A DNA stretch of 64,000 nucleotides. Source: Dyadobacter flavalbus. Its GTDB lineage: Bacteria > Bacteroidota > Bacteroidia > Cytophagales > Spirosomataceae. A program made the translations under genes and the position numbers. This document shows, one piece after another, positions 53,965 to 63,929 of the stretch. The DNA is taken from the NCBI RefSeq assembly GCF_006149045.1, contig NZ_VBSN01000027.1:806001-870000 (forward strand), in the 5' to 3' direction. The stretch's first letter is position 1. Each line of letters starts with the position of its first letter. The notes beneath the pieces are model-generated. The model did no database searches. It saw only the letters and a program-made list of their open reading frames with translations, and was not told where the DNA came from.

Positions 53965-55314
53965 TCAGGCTTCTGTACTTTCTCCTTTGGCCAGTTTCTC
54001 AAATTCACTGATTTCGATCGTCTGCTCATCGGTAGCAACCTGACTGCGGATCAGATCCAGAATTTTATTGTCAAAAACCTGATTGAAAACGTTTGTATAA
54101 TTATCACGTTCCTTGTCGGCCAGATAGCCCTGCGCAACGCGGTCAATGGTTTCTTTCATGTTGTCGTCGTCGCCGTAAATGCCAAACTGACCTTTAACCA
54201 TTTCGCGTGTAAAGTCCAGAATTTCAGGATATTCCACTTTTACGCTTTCCTTATCGGCAATCTTGTTTTTGATTAGGCTCAGTTTCAGTGATTTCTGGAA
54301 ATCTTCAAACTGTTCTTCAATTTGCTCACGGGTAAATTTGCCTTCGTTGGTACGTTCCAGCCAGTCTTTCAGGAATTCGCCCGGAAGATCAATGGAAATG
54401 CTGTCCAGCAACGCCTGCTCGATGTCGCGGCGCAAAAGTGCTTCCGTTTCACGTTCGTAATTGCTTTTTATAATTTCCAGCACTTTCTCGTTGAACTGCT
54501 CTTCGTTTTCAACCTGGCCCGGGCCCAGCACTTTGTCAAAGAATTCCTGGTTGATTTCTGCCGGCTCCTGACGTGTGATATCTTCAACGATCAGAGTATA
54601 TTCTCCCGAAAGCGTTCCGATATCTTCTTTCTTCTTTCCGGTTACGTGTGCAATCGCCGCTTCGTCCACGAAAGTATCCTGAATGTCAAAAGTAACAACG
54701 TCGCCTTTTTTGATTCCGATAAATTTGGCCTGAACGTCTTCTTTAACCTGTTTTACAGGAATTGCCGTGCGTGTCGTAAATTCGGTCGATTCCTGTTTCA
54801 GTTCACCAAATACCATATCGCCTGCTTCGCTTGTTTCCGGATGGGCGTTTTCGGCAAATCTTTCACGCAGACTGGCGATTGTTTTTGTCAGTTCGTTATC
54901 GTCAACATTGATTGTGTAACGCTTTACCGCCGGAAGTTCGCTCAGGTTTACTTCAAAATCGGAAGCAACGCCCAGGTTATAGCTGAACTCAAAGCCGTTC
55001 GGATTATCCCAGTTTACGGCTTCGGCCTTGTCGCGGTCTGGAACCGGATCGCCTACAACCTGCAATTTGTTTTCTCTGATGTAGTTGCTTACCGCGTTGC
55101 TCAGAAGGCTGTTGACCTCATCAACCAGAATGCTTTTTCCATACATGCGCTGAATGACATGCGATGGTACTTTTCCAGGGCGAAAACCTTTCAAATTAAC
55201 GCGTTTAGAATAATCCTTTATGGTTTTATCAACTTTTGACTGATAATCATCCTTGGTTAGCGTTACTTTGAGAGAGGCTAATGTAGGTGAATTTTTTTCT
55301 AACAAAACTTCCAT
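53965..55314 (-). CDS. tig: Trigger factor (ribosome-associated chaperone)
   Basis: This 449-residue chaperone binds nascent chains at the ribosome exit. The N-terminal ribosome-binding domain contains KGFRPGKVPSHVIQRMYGKSILVDEV, the signature loop for the ribosome (GFRxGxxP). The central PPIase-like part is poorly conserved, as in Bacteroidota. The C-terminal helical arms follow (LLRRDIEQALLDSISIDLPGEFLKDWL). It heads the tig-clpP-clpX series but with the XRE gene between it and clpP. Confidence 0.93.
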   Translation of the reverse strand: MEVLLEKNSPTLASLKVTLTKDDYQSKVDKTIKDYSKRVNLKGFRPGKVPSHVIQRMYGKSILVDEVNSLLSNAVSNYIRENKLQVVGDPVPDRDKAEAVNWDNPNGFEFSYNLGVASDFEVNLSELPAVKRYTINVDDNELTKTIASLRERFAENAHPETSEAGDMVFGELKQESTEFTTRTAIPVKQVKEDVQAKFIGIKKGDVVTFDIQDTFVDEAAIAHVTGKKKEDIGTLSGEYTLIVEDITRQEPAEINQEFFDKVLGPGQVENEEQFNEKVLEIIKSNYERETEALLRRDIEQALLDSISIDLPGEFLKDWLERTNEGKFTREQIEEQFEDFQKSLKLSLIKNKIADKESVKVEYPEILDFTREMVKGQFGIYGDDDNMKETIDRVAQGYLADKERDNYTNVFNQVFDNKILDLIRSQVATDEQTIEISEFEKLAKGESTEA

Positions 55315-55370
55315 GAGTCGCTTATGATATTTGGTAAGTACCTTTTAGATTAATAGAAAAGAAAAAATAA

Positions 55371-55403
55371 AAATGCCCTCAAAACGATGTCCTGAGGGCA
55401 TTT
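55371..55403 (-). terminator. Terminator of the tRNA-Leu transcript
   Basis: AAATGCCCTCA / TGAGGGCATTT is a perfect 11-bp stem with an 11-base loop. On the minus strand it leads into a T-rich stretch. It is 76 bases downstream of the tRNA and 57 bases upstream of the tig start. Confidence 0.8.
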
Positions 55404-55479
55404 GACGGGTTTTACTACGGAGCAATCCATTTTTCTGAAAAAACAGGAATCTGACGCCCCGTCATTCCCTTGTTATTTG

Positions 55480-55561
55480 TACGGGCGGAGGGAATCGAAC
55501 CCCCACGCCTTGCGGCACTAGATCCTAAGTCTAGCACGTCTACCAGTTCCGCCACGCCCGC
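55480..55561 (-). tRNA. tRNA-Leu (anticodon TAG, reads CUA)
   Basis: This 82-base tRNA has a 7-bp acceptor stem (GCGGGCG with CGCCCGT, one G-U pair). The D-arm sequence is GGCGGAACTGGTAGACGTGC. The anticodon stem CTAGA/TCTAG has loop CTTAGGA (anticodon TAG), then an extra arm GTGCCGCAAGGCGT, and a T-arm GGGGGTTCGATTCCCTC. The long extra arm marks it as class II (Leu). CCA is not encoded. The exact ends could shift by a base. Confidence 0.95.
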
Positions 55562-55730
55562 TTGCTTATCTCCTTTTTGCAACGCCTATCGTTGAATTGG
55601 GAGTGCAAAGGTATTTTAATTTTTTATATACATGCAAGTTTTTTTAAAAATTTTATCTTTTGGTAAAATGATATTGAAGAATGTCACTAAAATTTGTTAT
55701 TTTGGTGAAGCATACTAATTAAATATAGCA

Positions 55731-58019
55731 GTGGAGCAACTCGTTGAATCCCTCACCATTGATCTGGAGCAGGAGCGAAAGGATATTCTTAAGAAATACC
55801 GTAGATTGCTACGGACAGCAAAACCTTTTTTAAAGGATAATGATGCGAAACTAATCAAAAAAGCTTTTTACACTTCCGTGGATGCGCATAAGGACATGCG
55901 CCGCCGGTCGGGAGAACCCTATATTTATCACCCGCTTGCCGTTGCCCAGATTGTCGTGGAAGAAATCGGGCTGGGTACGACGGGCATTGTGGCGGCATTG
56001 CTTCATGACGTTGTCGAGGATACCGACATGCGCATTGAAGATATCGAACGCCTTTTTGGCAAGAAAGTAGCCAAGATCATTGACGGACTGACCAAAATTT
56101 CGGGCCGGTTTGAATACGGAACTTCGCAGCAGGCGGAAAATTTCCGTAAAATGCTGCTTACGCTTTCGGACGACGTACGGGTTATTCTGGTAAAACTGGC
56201 AGACAGGCTGCATAACATGCGGACACTGGACAGCATGCCGCGCGACAAGCAGCTTAAAATCGCTTCCGAAACGATTTTTATCTATGCTCCGCTTGCGCAC
56301 AGGCTTGGATTGTACAGCATCAAATCCGAACTGGAAGAGCTATACCTGAAATACACCGAACCGCAGGAATACCGTGCAATTGCAAGGAAACTACGGGAAA
56401 CAAAAGGCATTCGTGACCGGTTTATCGCCAAATTCATGGAGCCGATTGCGCAGGATCTGGAATCGGCCGGACTGAATTTTATTCTGAAAGGCCGTCCGAA
56501 ATCCATTTATTCCATCTGGAACAAAATGCGCAAGCAGAACAAGCCTTTTGAGGAAATATATGACCTTTTTGCGATCCGTATCGTGCTGGAATCCACGGCT
56601 GAAAATGACCGTGAAAAGGCGATCTGCTGGCAGGCGTATTCGATTGTGACGGATCATTACAAGCCCAATCCGGACCGGTTGAAAGACTTTCTGAGCACGC
56701 CGCGCGCCAATGGGTATCAATCGCTGCATTCCACGGTGATGAGCAAGAGCGGGCAGTGGGTGGAAGTCCAGATCCGGACGACGCGGATGGACGAAATTGC
56801 GGAAAAAGGCTACGCGGCGCACTGGAAATACAAAGGCAACGATACCAAAGTGCGCGGCAATATCGAGCAGTGGATTACGCAGGTCAGGGAAACGCTGGAA
56901 AACGGTTTTGGCGACAAAACGGCAGCCATTGAATTTCTGGATGAATTCAGGAGCAATCTGTTCAATGAAGAGGTTTTTGTTTTTACACCCAAAGGAGAGC
57001 TGAAAGTACTTCAGAGCGGCTCAACGGCGCTGGATTTTGCATTCGATATTCACTCGGAAGTTGGCGCGCACTGCATGGCGGCAAAAGTCGGCGGGATTCT
57101 GGTCCCGATCAGCTATGTGCTGAACAACGGCGACCAGATCGAGATCATTACGAGCAGCAAGCAGAAACCCAATGAAGACTGGCTCCGTATCGTTGTAACT
57201 TCAAAGGCAAGGGCCAGAATAAAGGATTTTCTGAAAGAAGACAACCGCCGTCACGAAACGGACGGCCGGCAGATGGTTGAGAAAAAGCTGAAAGTGCTCG
57301 GAATAGACCTTAATGCCGAAGTAACCAATCAGCTGCGTGCTTTTTTTGAGTGTAAAACGGCTGCGGACTTTTTTTACCGGATCGGAAAAGGGTATATACA
57401 TCTTGACGAATTAAAAAAGTTCAAAAAGGACAAAGAGGCAAAAGAACGCAAGGCTACGGATAACAATGCGGCAAATGCTGCGCAGGTGCCTGCAAGCGAC
57501 GGAAAGACGTTGACCAAATACCTGAAACACATTCATGGCGACCGTGCCGACAGCGATACGCTCCTGATCGGCGACGATATGGACAAGATTGACTATAAAC
57601 TGGCGCAATGCTGTAATCCGATTGCCGGTGACGACGTTTTCGGTTTTGTAACGATCAACGAAGGCATTAAAATTCACAGGACCACTTGTCCGAACGCTGC
57701 GGAACTGATGTCCAAGCATGGCAACCGCATTATCAAGGCAAAATGGGAATCCGGAAAAGAAGAAGCATTTCTGGCTGGCCTTTACCTTTCCGGAACGGAC
57801 CGCGTGGGACTTGTCAATGACGTGACAAGAATTATTTCCAATGAACTGCATATCAACATGCGGGGACTGACCATTGATACCAAAGACGGCGTTTTTAAAG
57901 GCGATATCAAGCTTTATGTGCAGGATACCATGCACCTGGACATGCTGATCAATAAACTGGAAGAAGTAGAGGGCGTGTACAATGTGCAGCGTTTTGATAC
58001 GAATCTGAACGCCAAGTAG
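55731..58019 (+). CDS. spoT: Bifunctional (p)ppGpp synthetase/hydrolase RelA/SpoT
   Basis: This 762-residue Rsh enzyme has a GTG start at 55731. The HD hydrolase domain is intact: HPLAVAQIV and HDVVEDTD (His92, Asp93, Glu96, Asp97). The synthetase domain has GRPKSIYSIWNKM, RVLE-type Arg residues and GYQSLHSTV. A TGS domain (FTPKGELKVLQSGSTALDFAF) and a C-terminal ACT domain (RVGLVNDVTRIISNELHINMRGLTIDTKDGVFKG) follow. It makes and degrades the stringent-response alarmone in the cytoplasm. It is divergent from tRNA-Leu/tig and followed after 126 bases by a Fur-family gene. Confidence 0.96.
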   Translation: MEQLVESLTIDLEQERKDILKKYRRLLRTAKPFLKDNDAKLIKKAFYTSVDAHKDMRRRSGEPYIYHPLAVAQIVVEEIGLGTTGIVAALLHDVVEDTDMRIEDIERLFGKKVAKIIDGLTKISGRFEYGTSQQAENFRKMLLTLSDDVRVILVKLADRLHNMRTLDSMPRDKQLKIASETIFIYAPLAHRLGLYSIKSELEELYLKYTEPQEYRAIARKLRETKGIRDRFIAKFMEPIAQDLESAGLNFILKGRPKSIYSIWNKMRKQNKPFEEIYDLFAIRIVLESTAENDREKAICWQAYSIVTDHYKPNPDRLKDFLSTPRANGYQSLHSTVMSKSGQWVEVQIRTTRMDEIAEKGYAAHWKYKGNDTKVRGNIEQWITQVRETLENGFGDKTAAIEFLDEFRSNLFNEEVFVFTPKGELKVLQSGSTALDFAFDIHSEVGAHCMAAKVGGILVPISYVLNNGDQIEIITSSKQKPNEDWLRIVVTSKARARIKDFLKEDNRRHETDGRQMVEKKLKVLGIDLNAEVTNQLRAFFECKTAADFFYRIGKGYIHLDELKKFKKDKEAKERKATDNNAANAAQVPASDGKTLTKYLKHIHGDRADSDTLLIGDDMDKIDYKLAQCCNPIAGDDVFGFVTINEGIKIHRTTCPNAAELMSKHGNRIIKAKWESGKEEAFLAGLYLSGTDRVGLVNDVTRIISNELHINMRGLTIDTKDGVFKGDIKLYVQDTMHLDMLINKLEEVEGVYNVQRFDTNLNAK

Positions 58020-58145
58020 CTTCTTTGAACGATTCTGTTTCTGCTGTGTTTATAAATTGTTATTTGTAAGGCAGTAACAGGAAGACTGTCGAAGTAACTG
58101 TGATTTAAGTAAAAAAGCGTATTTTCGCGCAAGAATATTAAAGAT

Positions 58146-58649
58146 ATGCCACAAGCCAGCAAACCGAATTTTGAAGCCGCAAAGAAAATCCTGACGGCTT
58201 ACCTGGAAAACAAGGGACTTCGTAAAACGCCTGAGCGTTTTGCGATATTGGAGGAGATTTATACCAGGGAAGATCATTTTGATGTGGATGAACTTTACAT
58301 CAGCATGAAAAACAAACGCTACCGGGTCAGTCGTGCAACTGTTTACAATACGCTTGACGTTCTGGTGGATTGTGATCTGGTTACCAAACACCAGTTTGGC
58401 AAAAACCTGGCACAGTTTGAAAAATCATACGGCAACAAGCAGCACGATCACCTGATTTGTACGGATTGTCATAAAGTAATGGAATTCTGCGATCCAAGAA
58501 TTCAGTCTATTCAGAATATGGTTGGTGAAATGCTGAATTTCAGCGTTATGCACCATTCTCTGATTTTTTACGGAAACTGCACTAAAGAAAACTGCCAGAA
58601 CCGGAATGAAATTTCCAAGGAACCGACGGCAGTTTACGAGGACAGATAA
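58146..58649 (+). CDS. Fur-family transcriptional regulator
   Basis: This 167-residue protein is a second Fur-family regulator, distinct from the Zur-like gene at 44428. The winged helix contains KTPERFAILEEIY and RVSRATVYNTLDVLVDCDLVTKHQFG. The metal domain has DHLICTDCHKVMEFCDP and a C-terminal CTKENCQNRN, giving cysteine pairs for structural zinc. It may sense iron (Fur) or peroxide (PerR); the diagnostic residues cannot be decided by eye. It sits between spoT and purA on the same strand. Confidence 0.9.
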   Translation: MPQASKPNFEAAKKILTAYLENKGLRKTPERFAILEEIYTREDHFDVDELYISMKNKRYRVSRATVYNTLDVLVDCDLVTKHQFGKNLAQFEKSYGNKQHDHLICTDCHKVMEFCDPRIQSIQNMVGEMLNFSVMHHSLIFYGNCTKENCQNRNEISKEPTAVYEDR

Positions 58650-58726
58650 ACGGATTCATACCGGAACAGGCTGCTTATTTAGGTCGTTCCAACCTTACCA
58701 TATTTATTTCAGTAATCAAAAATTGA

Positions 58727-60022
58727 ATGAAAGTTGACGTATTACTTGGTCTTCAGTGGGGAGACGAGGGAAAAGGTAAAATTGTGGATGTCCTGGCACC
58801 ACGCTATCAGGTTGTAGCCCGTTTTCAGGGTGGCCCGAATGCAGGGCATACGCTTGAATTCGACGGTATCAAGCATGTTTTACACCAGATTCCTTCCGGG
58901 ATTTTTCGTAGCGATATCCAGAATATCATCGGAAACGGTGTTGTGCTGGATCCCATTGTGTTCAAAAAGGAAATCGATAATCTTGCCAAATATAATCTGG
59001 ACCTGATCAGCAATCTTTTTGTGTCAAAAAAGGCATCGCTGATCCTTCCCACGCATGCTTTGCTGGACGCTGCCTACGAACGCTCCAAAGGCGATTCCAA
59101 AATCGGATCGACCCTGCGCGGCATCGGGCCGACTTATCAGGATAAAATTGCAAGACTGGGCCTCAGAGTCGGTGATATTTTATCGCCGAGATTTGCAGAC
59201 AAGTACAAAAAACTCGTTGACGCACATAAAGTAATTCTGGATTTTTATTCTTTTGATTACGCTGATCTGTTACCGGCAGCAGAAGAAAACTTTTTCGCAG
59301 CAATTGAATTCATGAAGCAGTTTACGCTTGTAGACAGCGAATATGTAGTCAATGACGCACTGACGGAAGGTAAAACGGTTCTGGCCGAAGGCGCTCAGGG
59401 CTCGTTGCTGGATATTGATTTCGGCTCATATCCGTTTGTGACCAGTTCCACAACCATGACGGCAGGCGCATGTACAGGTCTTGGAATTGCGCCAAGTCAG
59501 GTAGGGGAGGTTTTCGGGATTTTCAAAGCTTACTGCACCCGTGTCGGAAGCGGCCCTTTTCCAACGGAGCTTCTGGAAGAAACCGGTGAGAAAATGCGTC
59601 AGGAAGGACGTGAGTTCGGTGCTACAACGGGTCGTCCACGCCGCTGCGGATGGCTGGATCTTCCGGCACTGAAATATGCCATTATGATCAACGGCGTTAC
59701 GCAGCTGATTATGATGAAAGTGGACGTTCTTACCATTTTTGATTCCATCAAGGTTTGTACAGATTACCGCTTGCCGGACGGATCGCTCACGAATCATCTT
59801 CCATATGATTTGTGCGACGAAACCGTTACGCCTGTTTACAAAGAATTTGCAGGATGGCAGCAATCACTGGACGGCATTCATGATTTCGAAGCAATTCCCG
59901 ATGAACTAATGGCTTACGTGAAATTTCTGGAAGAAGAACTTAAACTGCCGATTACGTTTATTTCTACCGGCCCGGACAGAGAAGCGCTCATCAGCCGCGA
60001 AACTTCTGCACTTTTAAGTTAA
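58727..60022 (+). CDS. purA: Adenylosuccinate synthase
   Basis: This 431-residue GTP-dependent enzyme makes adenylosuccinate from IMP and aspartate in the AMP branch of purine synthesis. The P-loop-like GLQWGDEGKGKIVD is at residues 7-20; GGPNAGHTLEFDG, GSTLRGIGPTYQDKIARLGLRVGD, EGAQGSLLDIDFGSYPFVTSS and TTGRPRRCGWLD are family signatures. Length and start are normal. It is 77 bases after the Fur-family gene. Confidence 0.97.
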   Translation: MKVDVLLGLQWGDEGKGKIVDVLAPRYQVVARFQGGPNAGHTLEFDGIKHVLHQIPSGIFRSDIQNIIGNGVVLDPIVFKKEIDNLAKYNLDLISNLFVSKKASLILPTHALLDAAYERSKGDSKIGSTLRGIGPTYQDKIARLGLRVGDILSPRFADKYKKLVDAHKVILDFYSFDYADLLPAAEENFFAAIEFMKQFTLVDSEYVVNDALTEGKTVLAEGAQGSLLDIDFGSYPFVTSSTTMTAGACTGLGIAPSQVGEVFGIFKAYCTRVGSGPFPTELLEETGEKMRQEGREFGATTGRPRRCGWLDLPALKYAIMINGVTQLIMMKVDVLTIFDSIKVCTDYRLPDGSLTNHLPYDLCDETVTPVYKEFAGWQQSLDGIHDFEAIPDELMAYVKFLEEELKLPITFISTGPDREALISRETSALLS

Positions 60023-60059
60023 GTATTGGAGTAAATACTGGAACGGATTCATATTCCAT

Positions 60060-60111
60060 TTGTCAGTCTGAACGGAGCCGAAAATATTCAGCGTTCCATT
60101 CAGACTGACAA
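60060..60111. terminator. Long bidirectional terminator between purA and the SNF2 gene
   Basis: A perfect 13-bp stem, TTGTCAGTCTGAA / TTCAGACTGACAA, encloses further pairing (GAACG / CGTTC) in the interior. A seven-T run follows on the plus strand. The two flanking genes are convergent. Confidence 0.85.
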
Positions 60112-60116
60112 TTTTT

Positions 60117-63065
60117 TTAGGTCAGCAAGTTCAGAACATCTTCCCTGGAAAGTGATTTTATAAACCCGTCTTCATTGGAAATCAGGTCGTCTGCAAGCTG
60201 CTTTTTGGTTTTCTGCAAAGCCAGGATTTTTTCCTCTACCGAATTCTTTGTTATAAACTTGTACGTAAAAACCGTCTTGTCCTGCCCGATCCGGTGCGCC
60301 CTGTCAACGGCCTGCGCTTCAATGGCCGGATTCCACCATGGGTCCAGAATAAAAACATAATCGGCAGCAGTCAGGTTGAGGCCCAGACCGCCGGCTTTCA
60401 GTGAAATCAGGAATACTTTGATAGCATCATTTTCCTGAAAAGTTTCCACTTGTTCCTGGCGGTTTTTTGTCGAGCCGTCCAGATAGGCAAAAGGGATGTC
60501 TTTCTCCTCAAGGTAATTCCTGAACAAATCCAGATGTTTGATGTATTGGCTGAAAATCAGAATCTTATGTTTTTCGGCCATTACGGTCTGCAACTTGTAA
60601 ATAACGTCTTCAAATTTACCCGAGCCATGTTCGTATTCCGGATTCACCATTAAAGGATGATTGGCCAGTTGCCGCAATTTGGTCAGGCCTTGCAAAACGA
60701 CAAGCTGCGATTTGGAAATTCCTTCTTTGTCAATGCTTTGCAATATAAGATTGCGGTAATATGCCTTTGCTTCTTCATATGCTTTTTCCTGTTCTTCAGA
60801 CATGTCGCAGTATTGTACACTTTCTACTTTTTCCGGCAGATCCGTTGCAACCTGTGATTTTAAGCGCCTGAGAATAAATGGCTTGATCAGGTTATACAAC
60901 CTTTTCGTTTTCTCTTCATCACCGCGCTTTTCAATCGGAACCTGAAATTCGTCCCGAAAAAACGACTGGCTACCCAGAAGGCCCGGATTCACAAACGACA
61001 TTTGCGACCACAGGTCCAGGGTATTGTTCTCGACCGGCGTACCCGTCAGTATCAGCCGGTAAGCGGCATTCAGGTTTTTTACCGCTTTGGTAATAATCGA
61101 AGCAGGATTTTTAATGGCCTGCGATTCGTCCAGAATGACATAATGAAAGCGGTATAAACGGAGCAAATCAATGTCAAGCCGTACAATACCGTATGAAGTC
61201 AGAATCAGGTCGTACCCGTCAAACTGGGCTGTATCTTTTTCCCGGTTTGTTCCGGTGTAAACGAGCACTTTCAATTCCGGCGTAAAGCGTTTTGCTTCAA
61301 GCTGCCAGTTATAAAGCAGCGAAGTGGGCATGATCAGCATGGAAGGCTCGGTCGTACCGGATTCTTTTTGAGATTGCAAGAGCGCAAGTGTCTGCACCGT
61401 TTTACCCAACCCCATATCGTCTGCAAGACAGCCTCCAAAACGATACTGTTTCAGAAACTGCAGCCAGTCATAACCTGCTTTTTGATAGGGGCGCAACGTT
61501 CCGTTGAAATGGACCGGCGGTTCGGCTGGATCAATGTGATTGAAATTCCTCAGATTTTCCAGTTTTCTGCTGATAATGGCCGTTGCAAGATTTTCTTCCT
61601 TTAGTTCCTGAATCAAAGCAAGATGATGCATGTGCAATCGAAGATGGCCATCGTCATTTCCATTTTCGGTAAACGAGAAGAATTCAGAATATTTTGTAAA
61701 CCACCATTCAGGAATAACCGCAGTTTCTCCGTTTGGCAGCAAAAATTCTTTTTTCCGGTTCAGAATGTAATTCCTGAGCTGAATAAACGGGATTTCAAAC
61801 TCTCCGAACCACACTTTTGCATTAATATCAAACCAGTCACGGCCTTCCTGAATGGAAATGTCGAGCGAGGAATAGCCCAGAAAATAACGTTTGGCGTCGC
61901 TTGTATTTTGTCTTACGGCAATGCCTTTTTCCGTAAGCAATGCTGCATTGATCTGAAGCCAGCCAAAAGCCTGCGATTTCGGCATCTGTATTTTGCCGTT
62001 TTTAAGTTCAAGACCGTGTTCCCGCAGCAGATTCGCAGTAGCATTTTCAACGTCGATTCTGCGCCTTACTTTATTGAAAAAATAGTCGTTTCCTTTTTTT
62101 TCCATGTACACGCTGGACGCATGTGCCACATTGTCATAGTTGAAGCTGAAATTTGCATACTGGAATGAAAGCTCGAATGCGACGTCATTGTCGTCTTCTT
62201 CCATGGTGACAACTTCGTCATTGTCCGAATTTGCAAACAGCAATGGCGCTTTTTTGGGAGCGGAGCTGAATTCAGAAATGGTCAGAACCGTTTTCGGCTG
62301 TGAAGACACATTCCGGATTTCAAACCCGCGGGCTACAACATCGTAGGAAGCAATCAGCGGAGCAACAAAACGTTCATAATACTGCTCTTCAACCTGTCCG
62401 GGAATGGCGATGAATTTTTTGGCAAGAAACGGCTTTATTTTTTTTCCGTCCACATGGCCTTCAAACTGGTATAAATGGCCTTCCAGTACAAGCCAGGCGG
62501 GTTCTTCGCAAACCAGAAACGCATTTTTATACTGAAAATCAAGCTTCTGGAGTTTATGGCGGATGGCAGGAAAATAATGCGTGTTGTCTGCATTGCGTAT
62601 AAAATGGAAGCGGATGGTTGCTTTTTCATTTTCCAGAATAACCGGTTTCCACAACGGGTTCCCATCGTTGCCCATAATGAATAAATCCTTGTCCGTCAGC
62701 CTTTCCAGAATTTTTTTCTTGCAACTTTCCACATAGCCCGCAATGGATTCCTGAACTGTTTTATCGCCTTTGTTGGGATCGTAAACTTTAAGGAAAAAAT
62801 CTACAGTGCCCAGTTTCTTGGGGTTAAACTTGCGTAGAATATTATCCTGCTGAATATCATCGATCAATTTTACAAGCTCGAAATCCCTCGCATCCAGTCC
62901 TGTCCTGAATTCTTTAACGTTTTTGGAAGAAATACTCTGAACCTGAAATGTAAATTCTCCCTGCGCATTGAGCTGCACTGCAAACGATTCAAATATATAT
63001 CCCAAATACTCATGATTCAGAATAGAATAGACAATTTTAAAGGGTTCGGCAGGAGAAACTTTCAT
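60117..63065 (-). CDS. SNF2-family DEAD/DEAH helicase
   Basis: This protein of about 982 residues has an ATG at 63065 (MKVSPAEPF). An in-frame ATG at 63176 would add 37 residues of poor quality. The large N-terminal region (to ~520) is not a recognised domain, though an IRLPVV-type SWIM-like part is not evident. The SNF2 helicase core then starts with PYQKAGYDWLQFLKQYRFGGCLADDMGLGKTVQTLALL (Walker A near 545-552), DESQAIKNP as motif II, LTGTPVENNTLDLWSQM, and the C-terminal half with FLISLKAGGLGLNLTAADYVFILDPWWNPAIEAQAVDRAHRIGQ. It is a cytoplasmic DNA translocase or remodeller and is not linked to a defence system here. Confidence 0.9.
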   Translation of the reverse strand: MKVSPAEPFKIVYSILNHEYLGYIFESFAVQLNAQGEFTFQVQSISSKNVKEFRTGLDARDFELVKLIDDIQQDNILRKFNPKKLGTVDFFLKVYDPNKGDKTVQESIAGYVESCKKKILERLTDKDLFIMGNDGNPLWKPVILENEKATIRFHFIRNADNTHYFPAIRHKLQKLDFQYKNAFLVCEEPAWLVLEGHLYQFEGHVDGKKIKPFLAKKFIAIPGQVEEQYYERFVAPLIASYDVVARGFEIRNVSSQPKTVLTISEFSSAPKKAPLLFANSDNDEVVTMEEDDNDVAFELSFQYANFSFNYDNVAHASSVYMEKKGNDYFFNKVRRRIDVENATANLLREHGLELKNGKIQMPKSQAFGWLQINAALLTEKGIAVRQNTSDAKRYFLGYSSLDISIQEGRDWFDINAKVWFGEFEIPFIQLRNYILNRKKEFLLPNGETAVIPEWWFTKYSEFFSFTENGNDDGHLRLHMHHLALIQELKEENLATAIISRKLENLRNFNHIDPAEPPVHFNGTLRPYQKAGYDWLQFLKQYRFGGCLADDMGLGKTVQTLALLQSQKESGTTEPSMLIMPTSLLYNWQLEAKRFTPELKVLVYTGTNREKDTAQFDGYDLILTSYGIVRLDIDLLRLYRFHYVILDESQAIKNPASIITKAVKNLNAAYRLILTGTPVENNTLDLWSQMSFVNPGLLGSQSFFRDEFQVPIEKRGDEEKTKRLYNLIKPFILRRLKSQVATDLPEKVESVQYCDMSEEQEKAYEEAKAYYRNLILQSIDKEGISKSQLVVLQGLTKLRQLANHPLMVNPEYEHGSGKFEDVIYKLQTVMAEKHKILIFSQYIKHLDLFRNYLEEKDIPFAYLDGSTKNRQEQVETFQENDAIKVFLISLKAGGLGLNLTAADYVFILDPWWNPAIEAQAVDRAHRIGQDKTVFTYKFITKNSVEEKILALQKTKKQLADDLISNEDGFIKSLSREDVLNLLT

Positions 63066-63385
63066 TGTATGATCTTGGACTGGAAATGAAGCTTTTACTT
63101 GAAATAGATCACTATTCAAATAAAAAACTGTCTTTTTTAATTTTAAGAACTTTAAATATAATTCAAAGCCCGTCAATAAAAAAGTTTCTTGCCTGGAAGT
63201 AGCTTCACCTGCGCCGATTCAGCAGATAAAACAATCACGTTTAAAGCCATGTTGTAGGGAAATTTCCACGTATGTAAATGGTCTTATATTTGCTTGGGTA
63301 TAAATGACAATAAGTCAGTCGCTTGGTAAAGAATATCTGCTGGAATGGATTTTAATACAAATGGAGCCTCACAATTTTAGGAATC
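63066..63385. other. Intergenic region between the SNF2 gene and the unknown 63386 gene
   Basis: This is a 320-base divergent gap. A plus-strand TATATTTG (63285-63292) matches TAnnTTTG about 94 bases upstream of the 63386 ATG. A TTG about 30 bases further upstream is too distant for a normal -33 element. No other structure was seen. Confidence 0.4.
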
Positions 63386-63859
63386 ATGGAAACCAACCAG
63401 AATTTATTAGTGAATGTTGCAAGACTATGGAGAATGCTCAACAAAAGCGAATTGTTCTACAAAACGGTTATGAGCATAGAAGAACTGGGATCGATAAGAA
63501 AGCTGTGCAGTCAGGGACATATGACTTCCGTCCTTTTTAAAAAGGAATTGTGTTCAGTTTATGACTACAACAAATGTTACCTTCACGATCCCGACCTGAG
63601 CCACGTTACTGTGGATGTAAACGTTGATCACCTGTTAAGCAACCGAAAAAATCCCGGCCTTGTTATCTCTTTGATTATTGAGCAGTACGACAAGATTCTG
63701 GAAAGTTATAAAAACGTTCTGATTCATCTGGACGAGCATAGTAATCTGGCCAAATTACTCAATGAACATATGGATGTAATAAGCAGCAGGAAGGCGTTGC
63801 TGTATAATGAAATCAGTAATCTGGGAAGCCAGGAACTGTCCGAACTGAATGTCGCATAA
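63386..63859 (+). CDS. Unknown 157-residue protein
   Basis: The protein begins METNQNLLVNVARLWRMLNKSELFYKTVMSIEELGSIRKL. It has a long predicted helix near 95-140 (VISLIIEQYDKILESYKNVLIHLDEHSNLAKLLNEHMDVI). Three cysteines are spread through it (CSQG, LCSV, KCYL). The helical pattern could belong to a four-helix ferritin-like or DUF2383-type protein, but I do not recognise a family. There is no signal peptide. It is followed after 33 bases by a strong bidirectional terminator. The gene is accepted on ORF length, codon flow and the terminator. Confidence 0.55.
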   Translation: METNQNLLVNVARLWRMLNKSELFYKTVMSIEELGSIRKLCSQGHMTSVLFKKELCSVYDYNKCYLHDPDLSHVTVDVNVDHLLSNRKNPGLVISLIIEQYDKILESYKNVLIHLDEHSNLAKLLNEHMDVISSRKALLYNEISNLGSQELSELNVA

Positions 63860-63892
63860 AAGACATTACGGACCGGCATTCCTGACAAAAAA

Positions 63893-63917
63893 ACAGAGCG
63901 GTGCACAGCCGCTCTGT
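63893..63917. terminator. Bidirectional terminator
   Basis: A perfect 9-bp stem, ACAGAGCGG / CCGCTCTGT, with a 7-base loop has A-runs on the left and T-runs on the right. It serves the 63386 gene and the convergent partial gene at 63930. Confidence 0.85.
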
Positions 63918-63929
63918 TTTTTATAAATC

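Noticed and set aside
63304..63540. Overlapping ORF in another frame ahead of the unknown 63386 gene
   Set aside because: It overlaps the 157-residue ORF for most of its length, has no recognisable features, and ends without a terminator, whereas the 63386 frame runs to a strong one.
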